A DNA stretch of 64,000 nucleotides. Source: Nocardioides sp. B-3. GTDB lineage: Bacteria > Actinomycetota > Actinomycetes > Propionibacteriales > Nocardioidaceae. The notes under the pieces are model-generated. The model did no database searches, was not told the DNA's origin, and saw only the letters and a list, made by a program, of their open reading frames with translations. A program made the translations under genes and the position numbers. Positions 32,882 through 42,090 of this stretch are shown in pieces. The number at the start of each line of letters is the position of its first letter. Positions within the stretch are counted from its first letter, which is position 1. The stretch is taken from contig NZ_CP087968.1 of NCBI RefSeq assembly GCF_024703895.1, positions 3,596,001 to 3,660,000 of the forward strand, given 5' to 3'.

Positions 32882-33432
32882 ATGCTGTTCCGTGAGCGGT
32901 CCGTGAGCAGCGCCGAACGGGCCGTGCGACTCATCGAGCGTGCCGACGGGATCGATGTCCCGGCGACGCGGGTCCGGGCCGGTGCCCACGAGGTGCTCGT
33001 CGACCCACCTTTCCTCGACCACTTGCTCGGCGGCGACTGGCTGGGCCACCGCGTGCACCCGGTGGCAGGCGCAGCTGCCTCTGGGGGCGTGGATGATGGC
33101 CACGCTGCTGGACCTCGCCGGCTCGGAGAAGCACGCGGCGGCGGTCGACGCCCCTCCTGCTGACGGGCTGCCTGACCGCGCTGCCGACGGCGCTCACAGG
33201 TGCCCACGACCTCGCCACGACGTCCGGGAGCGAGACGCGGGTGGCGCTGGTGCACGCGATCGCGATGGACGCCACCCTTGCACTCTTCGTGACCGCGCTG
33301 GTCAAGCGCCGCCGCGGGGATCGGCGCACCGCGCGGCGCCTCGCGCTCGCCGGGACCGCCACGGCCGGGGCCGGCGCCTACCCGGGCGGACACCCGGTCT
33401 TCCGGATGGGGGTCGGTGTCGAAGGGCGGTGA
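32882..33432 (+). CDS. DUF2231 membrane protein (frameshifted)
   Basis: About 183 residues; ATG 32882 is taken as start, but the GTG at 32855 in the same frame is possible. The first 45 residues are soluble and charged. Then comes HRVHPVxxQLPLGAWMMATLLDL, the usual N-terminal signature of DUF2231, and three more hydrophobic segments (LLLTGCLTALPTALTGAHDL, VALVHAIAMDATLALFVTAL, and a terminal one). DUF2231 proteins are four-helix membrane proteins of unknown function, often beside redox or metal genes. Frame changes lie near 33065 and 33165. It stands between coaE and the GH3 lipoprotein. Confidence 0.7.
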
Positions 33433-33488
33433 ACCGGGCTGAAGCCGCGTTTCAGGGCGCGTACGGCGACGCGGGTAACCTTCGCGCC

Positions 33489-34770
33489 GTGCGTACCCAC
33501 CGAGCCGCGGCCGTCCTGACCGTCATGGCCTGCGTCTTCGCTGGTTGCACGTCGCAGGCCGATGCCCCGGACGGGACGGTGGCGGACCCCTCTGTCTCGG
33601 CACGACCTGCTGAAGAATCGCCCGACCCGAACACCCCCTCGGCTGGGGGCCGACAGTCGGCGAGCTCGAGCAGGCGCAGTCGATCGTGGCCGACATGACC
33701 AGCGAGCAGCTGGCAGGTCAGGTCATCGTGGGTCGCTATCTCGGCACCGACCCGACCGAGGTCGCGACCATGCTGCGCGACCAGCACCTCGCCGGCATCT
33801 CGATCACCAACGGCAACGTTGTCGACGAGGCGCAGGTCCGCGAGATGACCGCCGCACTGACACAGGCCGCCGTCGACGACGGCCGCAGCTACCCGCCCGT
33901 GCTCGGTGTGGACCGGGAGGGTGGCTACGTGTCGCACCTGCGTGGCATCGCCACCGAGTTCCCGGCCTTCGACGCGGCCGGCGACGCGATCTCGGCGGAC
34001 GGCGAGTCGGGCCGGGAAGTGGTGCGCCGGGGCGGCGTACGCGACCGGGCTCGAGCTACGCGAGCTCGGCTTCACACAGGTGTTCGCGCCGGTGGCCGAC
34101 GTGACGATCGGGGGCGGCCGATCCCACAATCGGCACGCGATCGGCGAGCGAGGACCCGGCGATCGCGGCCAAGGCGACCGCCGCGGCGGTGCGTGGGTTC
34201 GACGCGGCCGGTGTCGTGTCGACCGTCAAGCACTTCCCGGGCCACGGGGCCGCAACCAGTGACAGCCACGACACCTTGCCGGTGCTCGACTCCACGTTGG
34301 CGGAGATGCTGGCGCACGACCTGCCGCCGTTCGAGGCGGCGATCGACACGCACGCGCCCGCCGTCATGCTCAGCCACCTCGACCTCACCGCGATTGCTCC
34401 GGGTGTCCCCGCCTCCCCGGCGCCCGAGGTCTACGACCTCCTGCGCGACGACATGGGCTTCGAGGGAGTCGCGATCACCGACTCGCTGGGCATGGGCGCC
34501 GTCGCCTCGAGCTACAAGCCGGCCGTCGCAGCGCTCAACGCCGGCGCCGACCTGCTGCTGATGCCGGTCGACACCGTCGAGACCCACCGCGTCGTCACCA
34601 AGGCGGTCGAGGAGGGCGAGATCTCGCGCGAGCGGATCGAGGAGGCCGCCGCCCGGGTCGTTGCTGTGCAGCTGTGGCAGCAGCGAGCGGCGGGCCGGGT
34701 TCCCGTGCCGGGCGATGTCACGACGCTGGCCCGGGACGCCGCTGCCGCGCTGACCTCCGCTGCGTACTGA
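33489..34770 (+). CDS. GH3 beta-N-acetylhexosaminidase lipoprotein, LpqI/NagZ type (frameshifted)
   Basis: About 427 residues from GTG 33489. The N-terminal export signal ends in a lipobox-like VFAGC, followed by a Ser/Pro/Thr-rich linker, then the GH3 catalytic barrel: LAGQVIVGRYLG, VLGVDREGGYVSHLRG, VSTVKHFPGHGAATSDSH (the NagZ loop with catalytic His and Asp), and the nucleophile region GFEGVAITDSLGMGAV. It probably removes N-acetylglucosamine from peptidoglycan fragments outside the cell, as LpqI (Rv0237) does in Mycobacterium. Frame changes lie near 33655, 34035 and 34125. In Mycobacterium lpqI is next to aftD and the DUF2613 gene; here all three occur but 25 kb apart. Confidence 0.9.
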
Positions 34771-34830
34771 CCCTCGGGTCGTCCACCCGGCTCGACCGGT
34801 CCGACCCGCCCGGCGGCGGTGCGTGACCTA

Positions 34831-34869
34831 CATTTTCGGCCGCTCGAATGTGGGTGGTTGACCGCTGGG
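34831..34869. repeat. 39-base intergenic repeat, copy 1
   Basis: Begins ACATTTTCGGCCGCTCGAAT and ends GACCGCTGG. It matches the copy at 34913 in most positions. Each copy has ACATT and AATGT as arms of a small hairpin. It lies between the convergent ends of the GH3 gene and the sigma factor gene. Confidence 0.6.
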
Positions 34870-34912
34870 GCGGTCGGACACGTGTCGTCGCTCGATGGAG
34901 GTGGCACAACCA

Positions 34913-34951
34913 CATTTGCCGGCCCTCGAATGTGGCTCACTCACCGCTGGT
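34913..34951. repeat. 39-base intergenic repeat, copy 2
   Basis: Begins ACATTTGCCGGCCCTCGAAT and ends CACCGCTGG, 82 bases from copy 1 in the same direction. Its inverted arms CACATT and AATGTG are perfect. Confidence 0.6.
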
Positions 34952-34973
34952 CGATGGTGCAGAAGTGACCAAG

Positions 34974-34999
34974 GCCCGCCCCGAAGATCGGGACGGGCC
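34974..34999 (-). terminator. stem-loop terminator of sigma factor gene
   Basis: Inverted repeat GGCCCGCCCGA (34974-34984) and TCGGGACGGGCC (34988-34999) with one bulged A and an AGA loop, 31 bases past the stop of the minus-strand sigma factor gene. Confidence 0.7.
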
Positions 35000-35030
35000 T
35001 GCTGCCCCGGGAGGAGGCTGGTGGAACGGG

Positions 35031-36045
35031 TCAGGCCGCGGTGCTGCCGGTCGCGAGGTCCGGGTCGCCGATGCGACGCAGCTTCTGCAGGGCCTCGCGC
35101 TCGAGCTGGCGGACTCGCTCCGCGGAGATGCCGTGCTTGGCGCCGATGTCTGCCAGCTTGTGCTGGCGTCCGTCGGTGAGGCCGTAGCGGGCGCGGATGA
35201 TGTCGGCGGCCCGCTCGTCGAGGTGCGAGACGAGGTCCTCGAGCCGCTGGCGTGCCTCGACATCGAGGAACTCCGGGTCGGGACCGGGGGCCGTCTCCCG
35301 GGCCATCAGGTCACCGAGTGACGTGTCGCCGTCCTCGTCCACCGGGGTGTCGAGCGACACGTGGTCGCGACCCCGGGACATCAGGTCGAGGACCCGGTCG
35401 ATGTCCATCCCGAGCTCGGTGGCGATCTCGTGCGGCTCCGGGTCGCGGCCGAGCTGGCGCTCGAGCGTGCGGCGGGCACCCGACACTGGTTGAGCTCCTC
35501 GACCACGTGCACGGGAAGCCGTACGACCCGCGCCTGCTGCGCGATGCCGCGGGTGATGGCCTGCCGCACCCACCGGGTGGCGTAGGTCGAGAACTTGTAG
35601 CCCTTGGAGTAGTCGAACTTCTCGACTGCGCGGATCAGTCCGGTGTTGCCCTCCCGGATCAGGTCGAGCATCGGCATCTGCGAGCGGCCGTACTTGCGGG
35701 CGATCGACACGACGAGACGCAGGTTGGCCGAGATGAACTGGTCGACGGCCTTGCGGCCTTCCTCGGCCAGCCACTCCAGCTCTTCCCCGGTTGGCGCTGC
35801 CCGGGGCGCCGCCCTTCTTGCGGCCGACGCGGCCCTCCTCCGAGGAGCTTCTCGGCCAGCAGGCCGGCCTCGATGGTCTTGGACAGCTCGACCTCGGTGA
35901 TGGCGTCGAGCAGCGGCGTGCGAGCGATCTCGTCCGGGTAGAGCCCGACGCTGTCGCGACCTTCGATCTCACGCGTCGCGCCGCGCGTCCCCTGCCGGCT
36001 GCGCTGCGCGCCGGGTGCGTTCTTGGTGATCTGTGTGGTGGTCAT
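35031..36045 (-). CDS. group 2 sigma-70 factor, SigB/HrdD-like (frameshifted)
   Basis: About 338 residues from ATG 36045. Region 1.2 (SVGLYPDEIARTPLLDAITEVELSKTIEAG), region 2 with the -10 reading helix (MLDLIREGNTGLIRAVEKFDYSKGYKFSTYATRWVRQAITRG), region 3 (DPEPHEIATELGMDIDRVLDLM) and region 4.2 (KLADIGAKHGISAERVRQLEREALQKL) are all present. It lacks the long Lys/Ala-rich N-terminus of the principal factor at 44531, so it is an alternative, group 2 factor used in stationary phase or stress. Frame changes lie near 35830, 35770 and 35490. Its upstream region contains a cluster of DnaA-box-like sites. No anti-sigma factor gene is adjacent. Confidence 0.9.
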
Positions 36046-36268
36046 TCTCGTCGCCTCCTCCGTTGTGTCGCGGTCCCCGATCGCGTCACGTCGTGTTCAA
36101 CGGCCCACACGGTCCGGAGATTCCCGTTCGTTGTGGCCCTTCACCAGCACTGACGTGCGGGGGTTCCTGCAGAGTTGCAACCTCGACCAACTCTCAGGGA
36201 CTTCTCAGGGCCGGTTCGGAGCAGCCACTGATCCGGATGGGCTCTGGATGGCCGTGGTCGCGCGGCGG

Positions 36269-36355
36269 TCATCCACAGGCTGATCCACATCCATGTGGAG
36301 AAGCGGGCCTCATCTGTGGACCACCGCAGATCTTCTGTGGACATGCCTGTGGGAC
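36269..36355. promoter_or_regulatory. cluster of DnaA-box-like sites
   Basis: Within 87 bases, three 9-mers match TTATCCACA at eight positions: TCATCCACA (36269-36277), TGATCCACA (36281-36289) and, on the minus strand, TTCTCCACA (36294-36302). Two minus-strand sites match at seven: TGGTCCACA (36315-36323) and ATGTCCACA (36336-36344). CCACAT and ATGTGG also form a palindrome at 36285-36298. The chance density of such sites in GC-rich DNA is low. No dnaA or dnaN gene is in the window, so this is probably not the chromosomal origin. Confidence 0.5.
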
Positions 36356-36362
36356 CGAAGGA

Positions 36363-36497
36363 ATGTTTGCCGTACCCCTTGCGCGGCAGGTCCGCGAGCG
36401 CATAGAACTCTCTCTACCAGCACCGCTTGCGGAGCTGGGGATCGGACTGAAACGCAGAACTCACACGGCGAGCTTGCTCGCTGCGGGGGCCCGGTGA
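36363..36497 (+). CDS. small ORF, tentative
   Basis: A 44-codon open frame from ATG 36363 with a weak GGGACCGAAGGA element directly before it. The product is basic and partly amphipathic (LARQVRERIELSLPAPLAEL). No family is recognised, and the evidence for translation is weak. Confidence 0.2.
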   Translation: MFAVPLARQVRERIELSLPAPLAELGIGLKRRTHTASLLAAGAR

Positions 36498-36559
36498 CGG
36501 GGACCTCGGAGGGTTGCGTCGGTCTTGATCGATCGGACGTCACCGCAACCGGTCAAACT

Positions 36560-36596
36560 GAGGGGCTCCTGACGCTCATACCGTCTGGAGCCCCTC
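36560..36596. terminator. stem-loop, possible terminator
   Basis: Perfect 10-base arms GAGGGGCTCC (36560-36569) and GGAGCCCCTC (36587-36596) with a 17-base loop. It lies 70 bases beyond the stop of dinB on the minus strand and could end that transcript. Confidence 0.6.
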
Positions 36597-36665
36597 TCCC
36601 ATTTCCCTGCCATCGTCCCAGCGAGCGACGAGGCTCGCAATGAACGCTCAGGCGTTGAACGGCTT

Positions 36666-37981
36666 TCAGTCGTCCACGGGGCGCTCGGCCGGCGCCAGCG
36701 CGGGATCGTCGACGGAGAAGGACCGGACCGGGCCGGGCGGCGTCTCGGCGGTCTCGAAGCGCACCGTCACCACGCCCTTGCCGGAGCCCCACACCCAGCC
36801 GTGACCCATCTCGTCGTGAACCACGTCCATGCCCGGCACGTAGCCGCGCCGCACCGGCTCGGCCGCCGGCAGGTCCACCTCGGGTTCCTCGGCCTCGGTC
36901 TCGCCAAAGAGGTCCTCCCGGATCCAGTCGGCGAGCCCCGAGACACCCACGCCGAGCAGCCGCACGCCGCCGGAGGTGTCGAGGTCGGCCAGCAGGGACC
37001 TCGCGACGCGACTGATCGCCGGGCCACTGTCGGTGGGGGAGGAGAGGGTCGAGGAACGGCTCAGGGTCGTGAAGTCGTGCAGGCGCACCTTGATGGTCAC
37101 GGTGCGACCTGAGAGGCCGTGCTTGCGCAGCCGCTCGCCGACGTGGGTGGCCTGCCGCGTGAGCAGTCCCTCCATCAACCGGCGGTCGGTCAGGTCGGTG
37201 TCGTAGGTGCCCTCGGAGCTGACGGACTTCGTCTCGCGGTCGGCGACGACGAGACGGTCGTCCCGGGCGCGCGAGCTGGAAGAGGCCGTGCCCGTGCGCG
37301 TTGCCGAGCAGTCGGACCATCTCGTCCTCGGGGACCGCCTCCGGTGTCGGCGATCGTGTGGATGCCGGCGCGGCGCAGCCGCTCGGTCGTGGCGGGCCCG
37401 ACGCCGGGGATGACCGTCACCTTCATCGGCCGCAGCAGATCGCGCTCGGTGCCGGGCGGCACGACCGTGAGCCCGTCGGGCTTGTCCAGCTCACTGGCCA
37501 CCTTGGCGATGAACTTCGACGACCCGATGCCGACACTTCCCGTGAGCCCGCCGGTGGCCCGGGCGACCTGCGCGCGGAGGCTTTCGCCGTACGCCGCGAC
37601 GGTTGCCACCTCCAGATCGGGCAGGCCCGCCTGCGCGAGGTCGACGAAGGCCTCGTCAAGGGAGAGCGGCTCCACGAGTGGCGAAGCGGCACGCAGCACG
37701 GCCATCACCTTGCCGGACGTCTCGCGGTAGGCGTGGAAACGGCCGGTGAGGAACGCCGCGTGCGGACAGCGGGCGCGGGCCTCGCGGGTCGACATGGCGG
37801 ACCGGACGCCGAAGGCTCGGGCCTCGTAGGAGGCGGTCGCGACCACGCCCCGCCCCCCGACGCCACCGACGATCACCGGCTTGCCGCGCAGGGAGGGCTT
37901 GTCGCGCTGCTCGACCGCGGCGAAGAACGCGTCGAGGTCGATGTGCAGGACGGAGGCTGTCGACCTCACCCGCGACCCCAC
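36666..37981 (-). CDS. dinB: DNA polymerase IV (frameshifted)
   Basis: About 439 residues from GTG 37981. Y-family motifs are in order: VLHIDLDAFFAAVEQRDKP with the first catalytic Asp, VVATASYEARAFGVRSAMS, VEPLSLDEAFVDLA with the second acidic pair, GSVGIGSSKFIAKVASELDKPDG, the helix-hairpin-helix MKVTVIPGVGPATTERL, and the little-finger domain beginning DRLVVADRETKSVS. It copies past damaged bases. The C-terminal 120 residues form an actinobacterial extension rich in Glu, Val and Trp. Frame changes lie near 37345 and 37270. Gene order with DUF4192 and sigma factor genes is common in Propionibacteriales as far as I recall. Confidence 0.94.
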
Positions 37982-38101
37982 GTCATGTCAGGCATTGTCG
38001 CAGTCCCGAACCCATCCACAGGCAACCGCTCCCGAAGCGTCGTCCACAGGTGTGGCGAGAGGCGAGGATGAGTGTCGGTGCGGCTGGGCAGCGTCATCGT
38101 C

Positions 38102-39069
38102 ATGACCACTCCACATCACCTCTCCCGCCAGATGAAGGCCACCTGTCCCGAGGACCTGCTCGCCTTCGTGCCCATTGCCATCGGCTTCCCGCCCGCGAGG
38201 TCGGTCGTCATGCTCTCCGTCGAGGGGGCGCGGCAGTTCCACGCCCGCGTCGACCTGCCCGCCGACGAGTCCGACGTCGACGACGTGCTGGAGGCGCTCC
38301 TGCGCCCGGCCCGCAGGCACGGCATCAGCAAGGTCGTGTTCGTCGTCTACGACGACGACACGGCCGTCGCCGACGAGGTCGCCCTGGAGCCTGCACGAGG
38401 GCTTCACCGACGCCGGCATCGAGGTCTTCGAGCTGCTCCGCGTGCACGACGACCACTACTTCGCGGTGCTCCCGGGCCGCGGGCCGGAGGCCTACCGGGG
38501 GATCCCGTTCCGGGTCGGACACCACCCGTTCGCCGTCGAGGCGGTGTTCGACGGCCGGGTCACCCACAGCTCGCGGGAGGCACTGGCGGCGACGGTGACA
38601 CGCGACCCGGTCGGCTCCGAGCTGGTGGCCGGGTTCGTCGCGGCGGCGGAGCCGCTCACGCCGGCCGCAATGCGTCCGTGCATCACTCGCCCGGCCGCCT
38701 CGCACACGCCCGCCCCGCCGGACGTGCTGGCCGCGCTCGCCGTGTCCCTCGTCCAGCCCGACCTGCGCGACGAGGCGTGGCGCTGGCTGACCCGGGACAA
38801 CGCCCGGCCCTACGTCGAGCTCTGGAGCGACATCGTGAGGCGCACGCCCGAGGAGCTGGTTCCCGGGCCGGCCTCGGTGCTGGCATTCACCAGCTGGCTG
38901 GCCGGCGAGGGAGCGCTGGCCCTGGTGCGCCGTCGATCGTGCCCGGGCCGTCGATCCGGAGCACTCGCTGGCGGGGCTGGTGGCGGAGATGCTGATGTCA
39001 GCCACGTCGCCGGACCTGTGGGAGTCCCTGCTGAGTCACACCGTCAGACCGGCCGAGGGGGCAGCCTGA
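38102..39069 (+). CDS. DUF4192 domain protein (frameshifted)
   Basis: About 322 residues. ATG 38102 (MTTPHHLSRQMKATCPEDLL) is taken as start because DUF4192 proteins usually begin just before the PEDLLAFVP motif; a GTG at 38072 in frame is possible. The order PEDLLAFVPIAIGFPPARSVVML, FEVYD-like VVFVVYDDD, EAYRGIPFRVGHHPFA and the C-terminal ALAVSLVQPDLRDEAWRWL is typical. DUF4192 is widespread in actinobacteria with no known activity; gene neighbourhoods suggest nucleic acid related roles. Frame changes lie near 38392 and 38932. The GCS2 ligase starts 48 bases downstream. Confidence 0.85.
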
Positions 39070-39117
39070 ACCTCCGCACGGCACCCATCCGGTGCTCCGG
39101 CTCGCTATCGTCGCGAC

Positions 39118-40578
39118 ATGGGCGAAGAGGTGGAGCAGCAGGAGTTCTCACGGGCCGACCGCACGCAGCACCGGGAGAAGGTGCGCCGCAACCTCGACGT
39201 CTTCGCCCGGATGCTGCGCGAGGCCCGCTTCGACACCGACGACCCGATGACGGGCCTCGAGGTCGAGCTCAACCCGGTCGACGAGCAGGGCGACCCGGCG
39301 CTGAAGAACGCCGAGGTGCTGGAGGCTATCGCGTCGCCGGAGTTCCAGACGGAGCTGGGCCAGTTCAACATCGAGATCAACGTCGCGCCGGCCACCCTGC
39401 GCGAGGGCGGGCTGACCATCTTCGAGGAGAGCCTGCGGCGTTCGCTGAACGACGCCGAGTCCAAGGCCGCCGAGGTGGGCGCCCACCGGGTGATGATCGG
39501 CATCCTCCCGACGCTCGACGAGGGCCACATGGAGGTGCACAGCCTCAGCTCCAACCCCCGCTACAAGCTGCTGAGCGAGCAGATCCTCTCGGCTCGCGGC
39601 GAGGACATCACGATCAACATCTCCGGTCGCGACCGGCTCTCGACGACGGCCGACTCGATCGTGCCGGAGGCGGCCTGCACGAGCACCCAGTTCCACGTGC
39701 AGACCTCGCCCGAGGACTTCGCGGCCTACTGGAACGCTTCGCAGGCGATCGCGGGGGTGCAGCTGGCCGTGGCGGCCAACTCGCCCTACCTCCTCGGCAA
39801 GGAGCTGTGGCGCGAGACCCGGATCCCGCTCTTCGAGCAGGCGACAGACACGCGCAGCGACGAGCTGAAGGTGCAGGGGGTGCGGCCCCGTGTGTGGTTC
39901 GGCGAGCGGTGGATCACGTCGGTCTTCGACCTGTTCGAGGAGAACGTCCGCTACTTCCCGGCCCTGCTGCCGATCACCGACGATGAAGACCCGCTCGAGG
40001 TGCTCGAGGCCGGCGGCACGCCCAACCTGCCCGAGCTGCGCCTGCACAACGGCACGATCTACCGCTGGAACCGGCCGGTCTACGACATCGCCGGGGGAGT
40101 GCCGCACCTGCGCGTGGAGAACCGCCTCCTCGCCGCCGGCCCGACCGTGGCCGACACGATCGCCAACGCGGCGTTCTACTTCGGACTGGTCCGTTCACTG
40201 GCCGAGAGCGAGCGGCCGCTGTGGTCGCAGATGTCCTTCTCAGCGGCCGAGGAAAATTTCCACGTTGCCGCGCAGCAGGGTGTGGACGCCCAGATCTACT
40301 GGCCCGGCATCGGCCGGTGCGCGCCACCGAGCTGGTGCTGCGTCGGCTGCTGCCGATGGCGGCCGAGGGCCTCGACGCCCGGGGCGTCGAGGGCCCGGTG
40401 CGTGACCGTTTGCTGGGCATCATCGAGCAGCGCTGCCTGCTGGGGACCAACGGTGCCGAGTGGTTCGTGGGCCGGATGCGACAGCGGCAGGACCAGGACA
40501 GGTTCGACGCCCTGCGCGCGACGCTGCTCGACTACCGCGAGCGGATGCACACCAACGAGCCCGCTCACACAGGACTGA
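39118..40578 (+). CDS. glutamate-cysteine ligase family 2 (GCS2) protein
   Basis: About 486 residues from ATG 39118; the first 400 are intact. Motifs of the carboxylate-amine ligase family are seen: TGLEVELNPVDEQG, QFNIEINVAP, VHSLSSNPRYKLLS, NISGRDRLS, EAACTSTQFHVQTSPEDFAAYWN, and the C-terminal GVPHLRVENRLLAAGPTV. GCS2 enzymes join glutamate to an amine; actinobacteria often carry several copies, only some tied to mycothiol or ergothioneine-like thiols, and the substrate here is open. A frame change near 40312 and another near 40568 precede the stop. The C-terminus HTNEPAH fits the family. It converges on a small gene, overlapping by about 13 bases. Confidence 0.9.
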   Translation: MGEEVEQQEFSRADRTQHREKVRRNLDVFARMLREARFDTDDPMTGLEVELNPVDEQGDPALKNAEVLEAIASPEFQTELGQFNIEINVAPATLREGGLTIFEESLRRSLNDAESKAAEVGAHRVMIGILPTLDEGHMEVHSLSSNPRYKLLSEQILSARGEDITINISGRDRLSTTADSIVPEAACTSTQFHVQTSPEDFAAYWNASQAIAGVQLAVAANSPYLLGKELWRETRIPLFEQATDTRSDELKVQGVRPRVWFGERWITSVFDLFEENVRYFPALLPITDDEDPLEVLEAGGTPNLPELRLHNGTIYRWNRPVYDIAGGVPHLRVENRLLAAGPTVADTIANAAFYFGLVRSLAESERPLWSQMSFSAAEENFHVAAQQGVDAQIYWPGIGRCAPPSWCCVGCCRWRPRASTPGASRARCVTVCWASSSSAACWGPTVPSGSWAGCDSGRTRTGSTPCARRCSTTASGCTPTSPLTQD

Positions 40579-41013
40579 CGAGCGGCCGGGACGCCGGAGC
40601 GGCGCCGCAGCCGGCTCCATTCACGCAGCACGCCGGTGCGCGGGTCGGCCCACCCCGTGCGGGTCACGACGACGAACGGCACCTCGACCTCGCGCTCCCG
40701 CGCAGGCGGCGTACCACGCAGCCGACCGGGCGACGTCGGCATCGTGCAGCGCCAGCGAGCCGCCACGGGTCAGCCACGCCCACCGTTGGGCGGCGCTCGA
40801 GGTCTGCTGGAGGAGAGCGGCCGCGATGTCGGTGCGCAGCGCCCGGTCGAGTGACTGCCCGCGCTCGACCACGTGGCGCGCGACGGCACGGCCGGGAACG
40901 CCGACATGCAGGGACACGGGGACGCGACCGCGCGGCGTCGCCTCCTTGAAATCGAGAACGGCCGCCCGGAAGACCGAGTGCTCGGTGCGGGTGATGGGGG
41001 CGGAGACGGGCAT
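40566..41013 (-). CDS. hypothetical protein (frameshifted)
   Basis: About 149 residues from ATG 41013 (MPVSAPITRTEHSVFRAAVLDF). The sequence is mixed helical and strand, with a hydrophobic middle (RTDIAAALLQQTSSAAQRWAWLTRGGSLALHDADV) and a basic C-terminus (LREWSRLRRR). There is no signal peptide or helix long enough to span a membrane. A frame change lies near 40690. I do not recognise the family. It is divergent from the universal stress protein and convergent on the ligase, so it is probably transcribed alone. Confidence 0.55.
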
Positions 41014-41146
41014 GGGTCAACCTTGCACGGATCCGGCTTCTCGTGCGTCGGCTCGTCCACAGGCTCCCGCCGGGGCTGCAGATTCGATACGGTGCGGATA
41101 AGCCCGGGCGTAACGAAGCGCGAGGGCACTGTGCGAAGGAGAAGCC

Positions 41147-41548
41147 ATGGGCACCGTTGTCGTCGGATATGTTCCCAAACCCGAAGGTGAGGCCGCGCTG
41201 GCCACCGCCATCTCGGAGGCCAAGCTCCGCGGCAGCAAGCTCGTGGTGGTCAACTCCCACCGCGGTGGCAACGACTTCGACCAGAGCAAGGCGCGCGCCG
41301 CCGAGGGCGAGATGGATGCGGTGCGCAAGACGCTCGACGCGTCGGGCGTGGAATACGACATCCGCCAGCTCGTCCGCGGCTTCGAACCCGCCGAGGACCT
41401 CATCAGCCCGGCCGAGGCCAACTCCGCCGAGCTGCTCGTGATCGGGCTGCGCCGCCGCTCACCCGTCGGCAAGCTGATCCTCGGATCCAACGCGCAGCGG
41501 ATCCTGCTCGACGCGCACTGCCCGGTGCTGGCGGTCAAGGCCGACTGA
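41147..41548 (+). CDS. universal stress protein
   Basis: Intact 133-residue protein from ATG 41147 with an excellent GAAGGAGAAGCC ribosome binding site. It carries the single USP domain: N-terminal strand GTVVVGYVP, and the C-terminal ATP-binding pattern ELLVIGLRRRSPVGKLILGS followed by ILLDAHCPVLAVK, with the G-2x-G-9x-G-S spacing approximately met. Such small proteins form dimers, bind ATP and help during starvation or oxidative stress. Codon use is like the surrounding genes. It stands alone between divergent and convergent neighbours. Confidence 0.9.
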   Translation: MGTVVVGYVPKPEGEAALATAISEAKLRGSKLVVVNSHRGGNDFDQSKARAAEGEMDAVRKTLDASGVEYDIRQLVRGFEPAEDLISPAEANSAELLVIGLRRRSPVGKLILGSNAQRILLDAHCPVLAVKAD

Positions 41549-41587
41549 ATCCCGGTACGACCGGGCCCTCGAGCCCTGCCGCACGCG

Positions 41588-42015
41588 TCATCCGTCCTCG
41601 AGAAGCTTGGCGAGCAGACTGCGCAGCTGTGCGTGACCGCGTTCGCCGAGCCTTGCCGTCAGCTGCTGCTCGATCCCGTCGATGGTGGCGATGCCGGCGG
41701 CGATACAGGCCTGTCCCTTGCTCGTCAGGGTGATCAGCTTCGCCCGTCGATCGGTCGGATCGGGACGCCGGACGACGTAGCCGAGCTCCTCGAGCTCGTC
41801 GACGAACTCGCCCATCGCCTGCGGTGACATGTTCGCGCGTGTGCCAGCACGGTGAGACGGGAACCGGCGGGGTCGATCTGCGCAAAGACCGCCGAGTGTG
41901 CGGGCTTCTGTGGGAATCCGGAACCCACCACGCCATCGACGATGCGGAACCCCAGCAGGCTGTACGCGCGTCCGAGCATCATGACGGTGTTGACGGCCTG
42001 CGGGGTCTGTGTCAC
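41588..42015 (-). CDS. MarR family transcriptional regulator (frameshifted)
   Basis: About 142 residues from ATG 42015. It begins MTQTPQAVNTVMMLGRAYSLLG; the winged helix is AQIDPAGSRLTVLAHARxMSPQAMGEFVDELEELGYVVRRPDPTDRRAKLITLTSKGQ, the last part being the DxRR wing of MarR proteins. A frame change near 41830 divides it. It diverges from an ABC-2 exporter operon across a 75-base gap that contains two palindromic sites, so it very probably represses both. The inducer is unknown. Confidence 0.88.
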
Positions 42016-42020
42016 ATTGT

Positions 42021-42051
42021 TCAGGGTAACCTGATTATCAGGTAAACCTGA
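42021..42051. promoter_or_regulatory. double MarR operator candidate
   Basis: Two 14-base sites lie three bases apart: TCAGGGTAACCTGA (42021-42034) and TCAGGTAAACCTGA (42038-42051). Each is close to a perfect palindrome. They begin only six bases upstream of the marR start and lie 39 bases before the ABC gene start, so a bound dimer pair would block both promoters. Confidence 0.8.
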
Positions 42052-42090
42052 GGAAATGCGGATCCGGGCCGTGTGGATGGGAAGCGGGCC

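Larger units (their letters stand above)
36046..36665. other. 620-base intergenic region upstream of sigma factor gene
   Basis: The region holds a cluster of DnaA-box-like 9-mers (36269-36355), a possible 44-codon ORF (36363-36497) and a stem-loop (36560-36596). The first 220 bases form the leader and promoter region of the sigma factor gene; I could not fix promoter boxes. Nothing else coding is convincing. Confidence 0.5.

Noticed and set aside
36269..36355. Chromosomal replication origin
   Set aside because: DnaA-box-like sites cluster here, but dnaA, dnaN, recF and gyrB are not present, and the ATPase gene at 50358 is the topoisomerase IV type. I report the cluster only as a putative DnaA-binding region.
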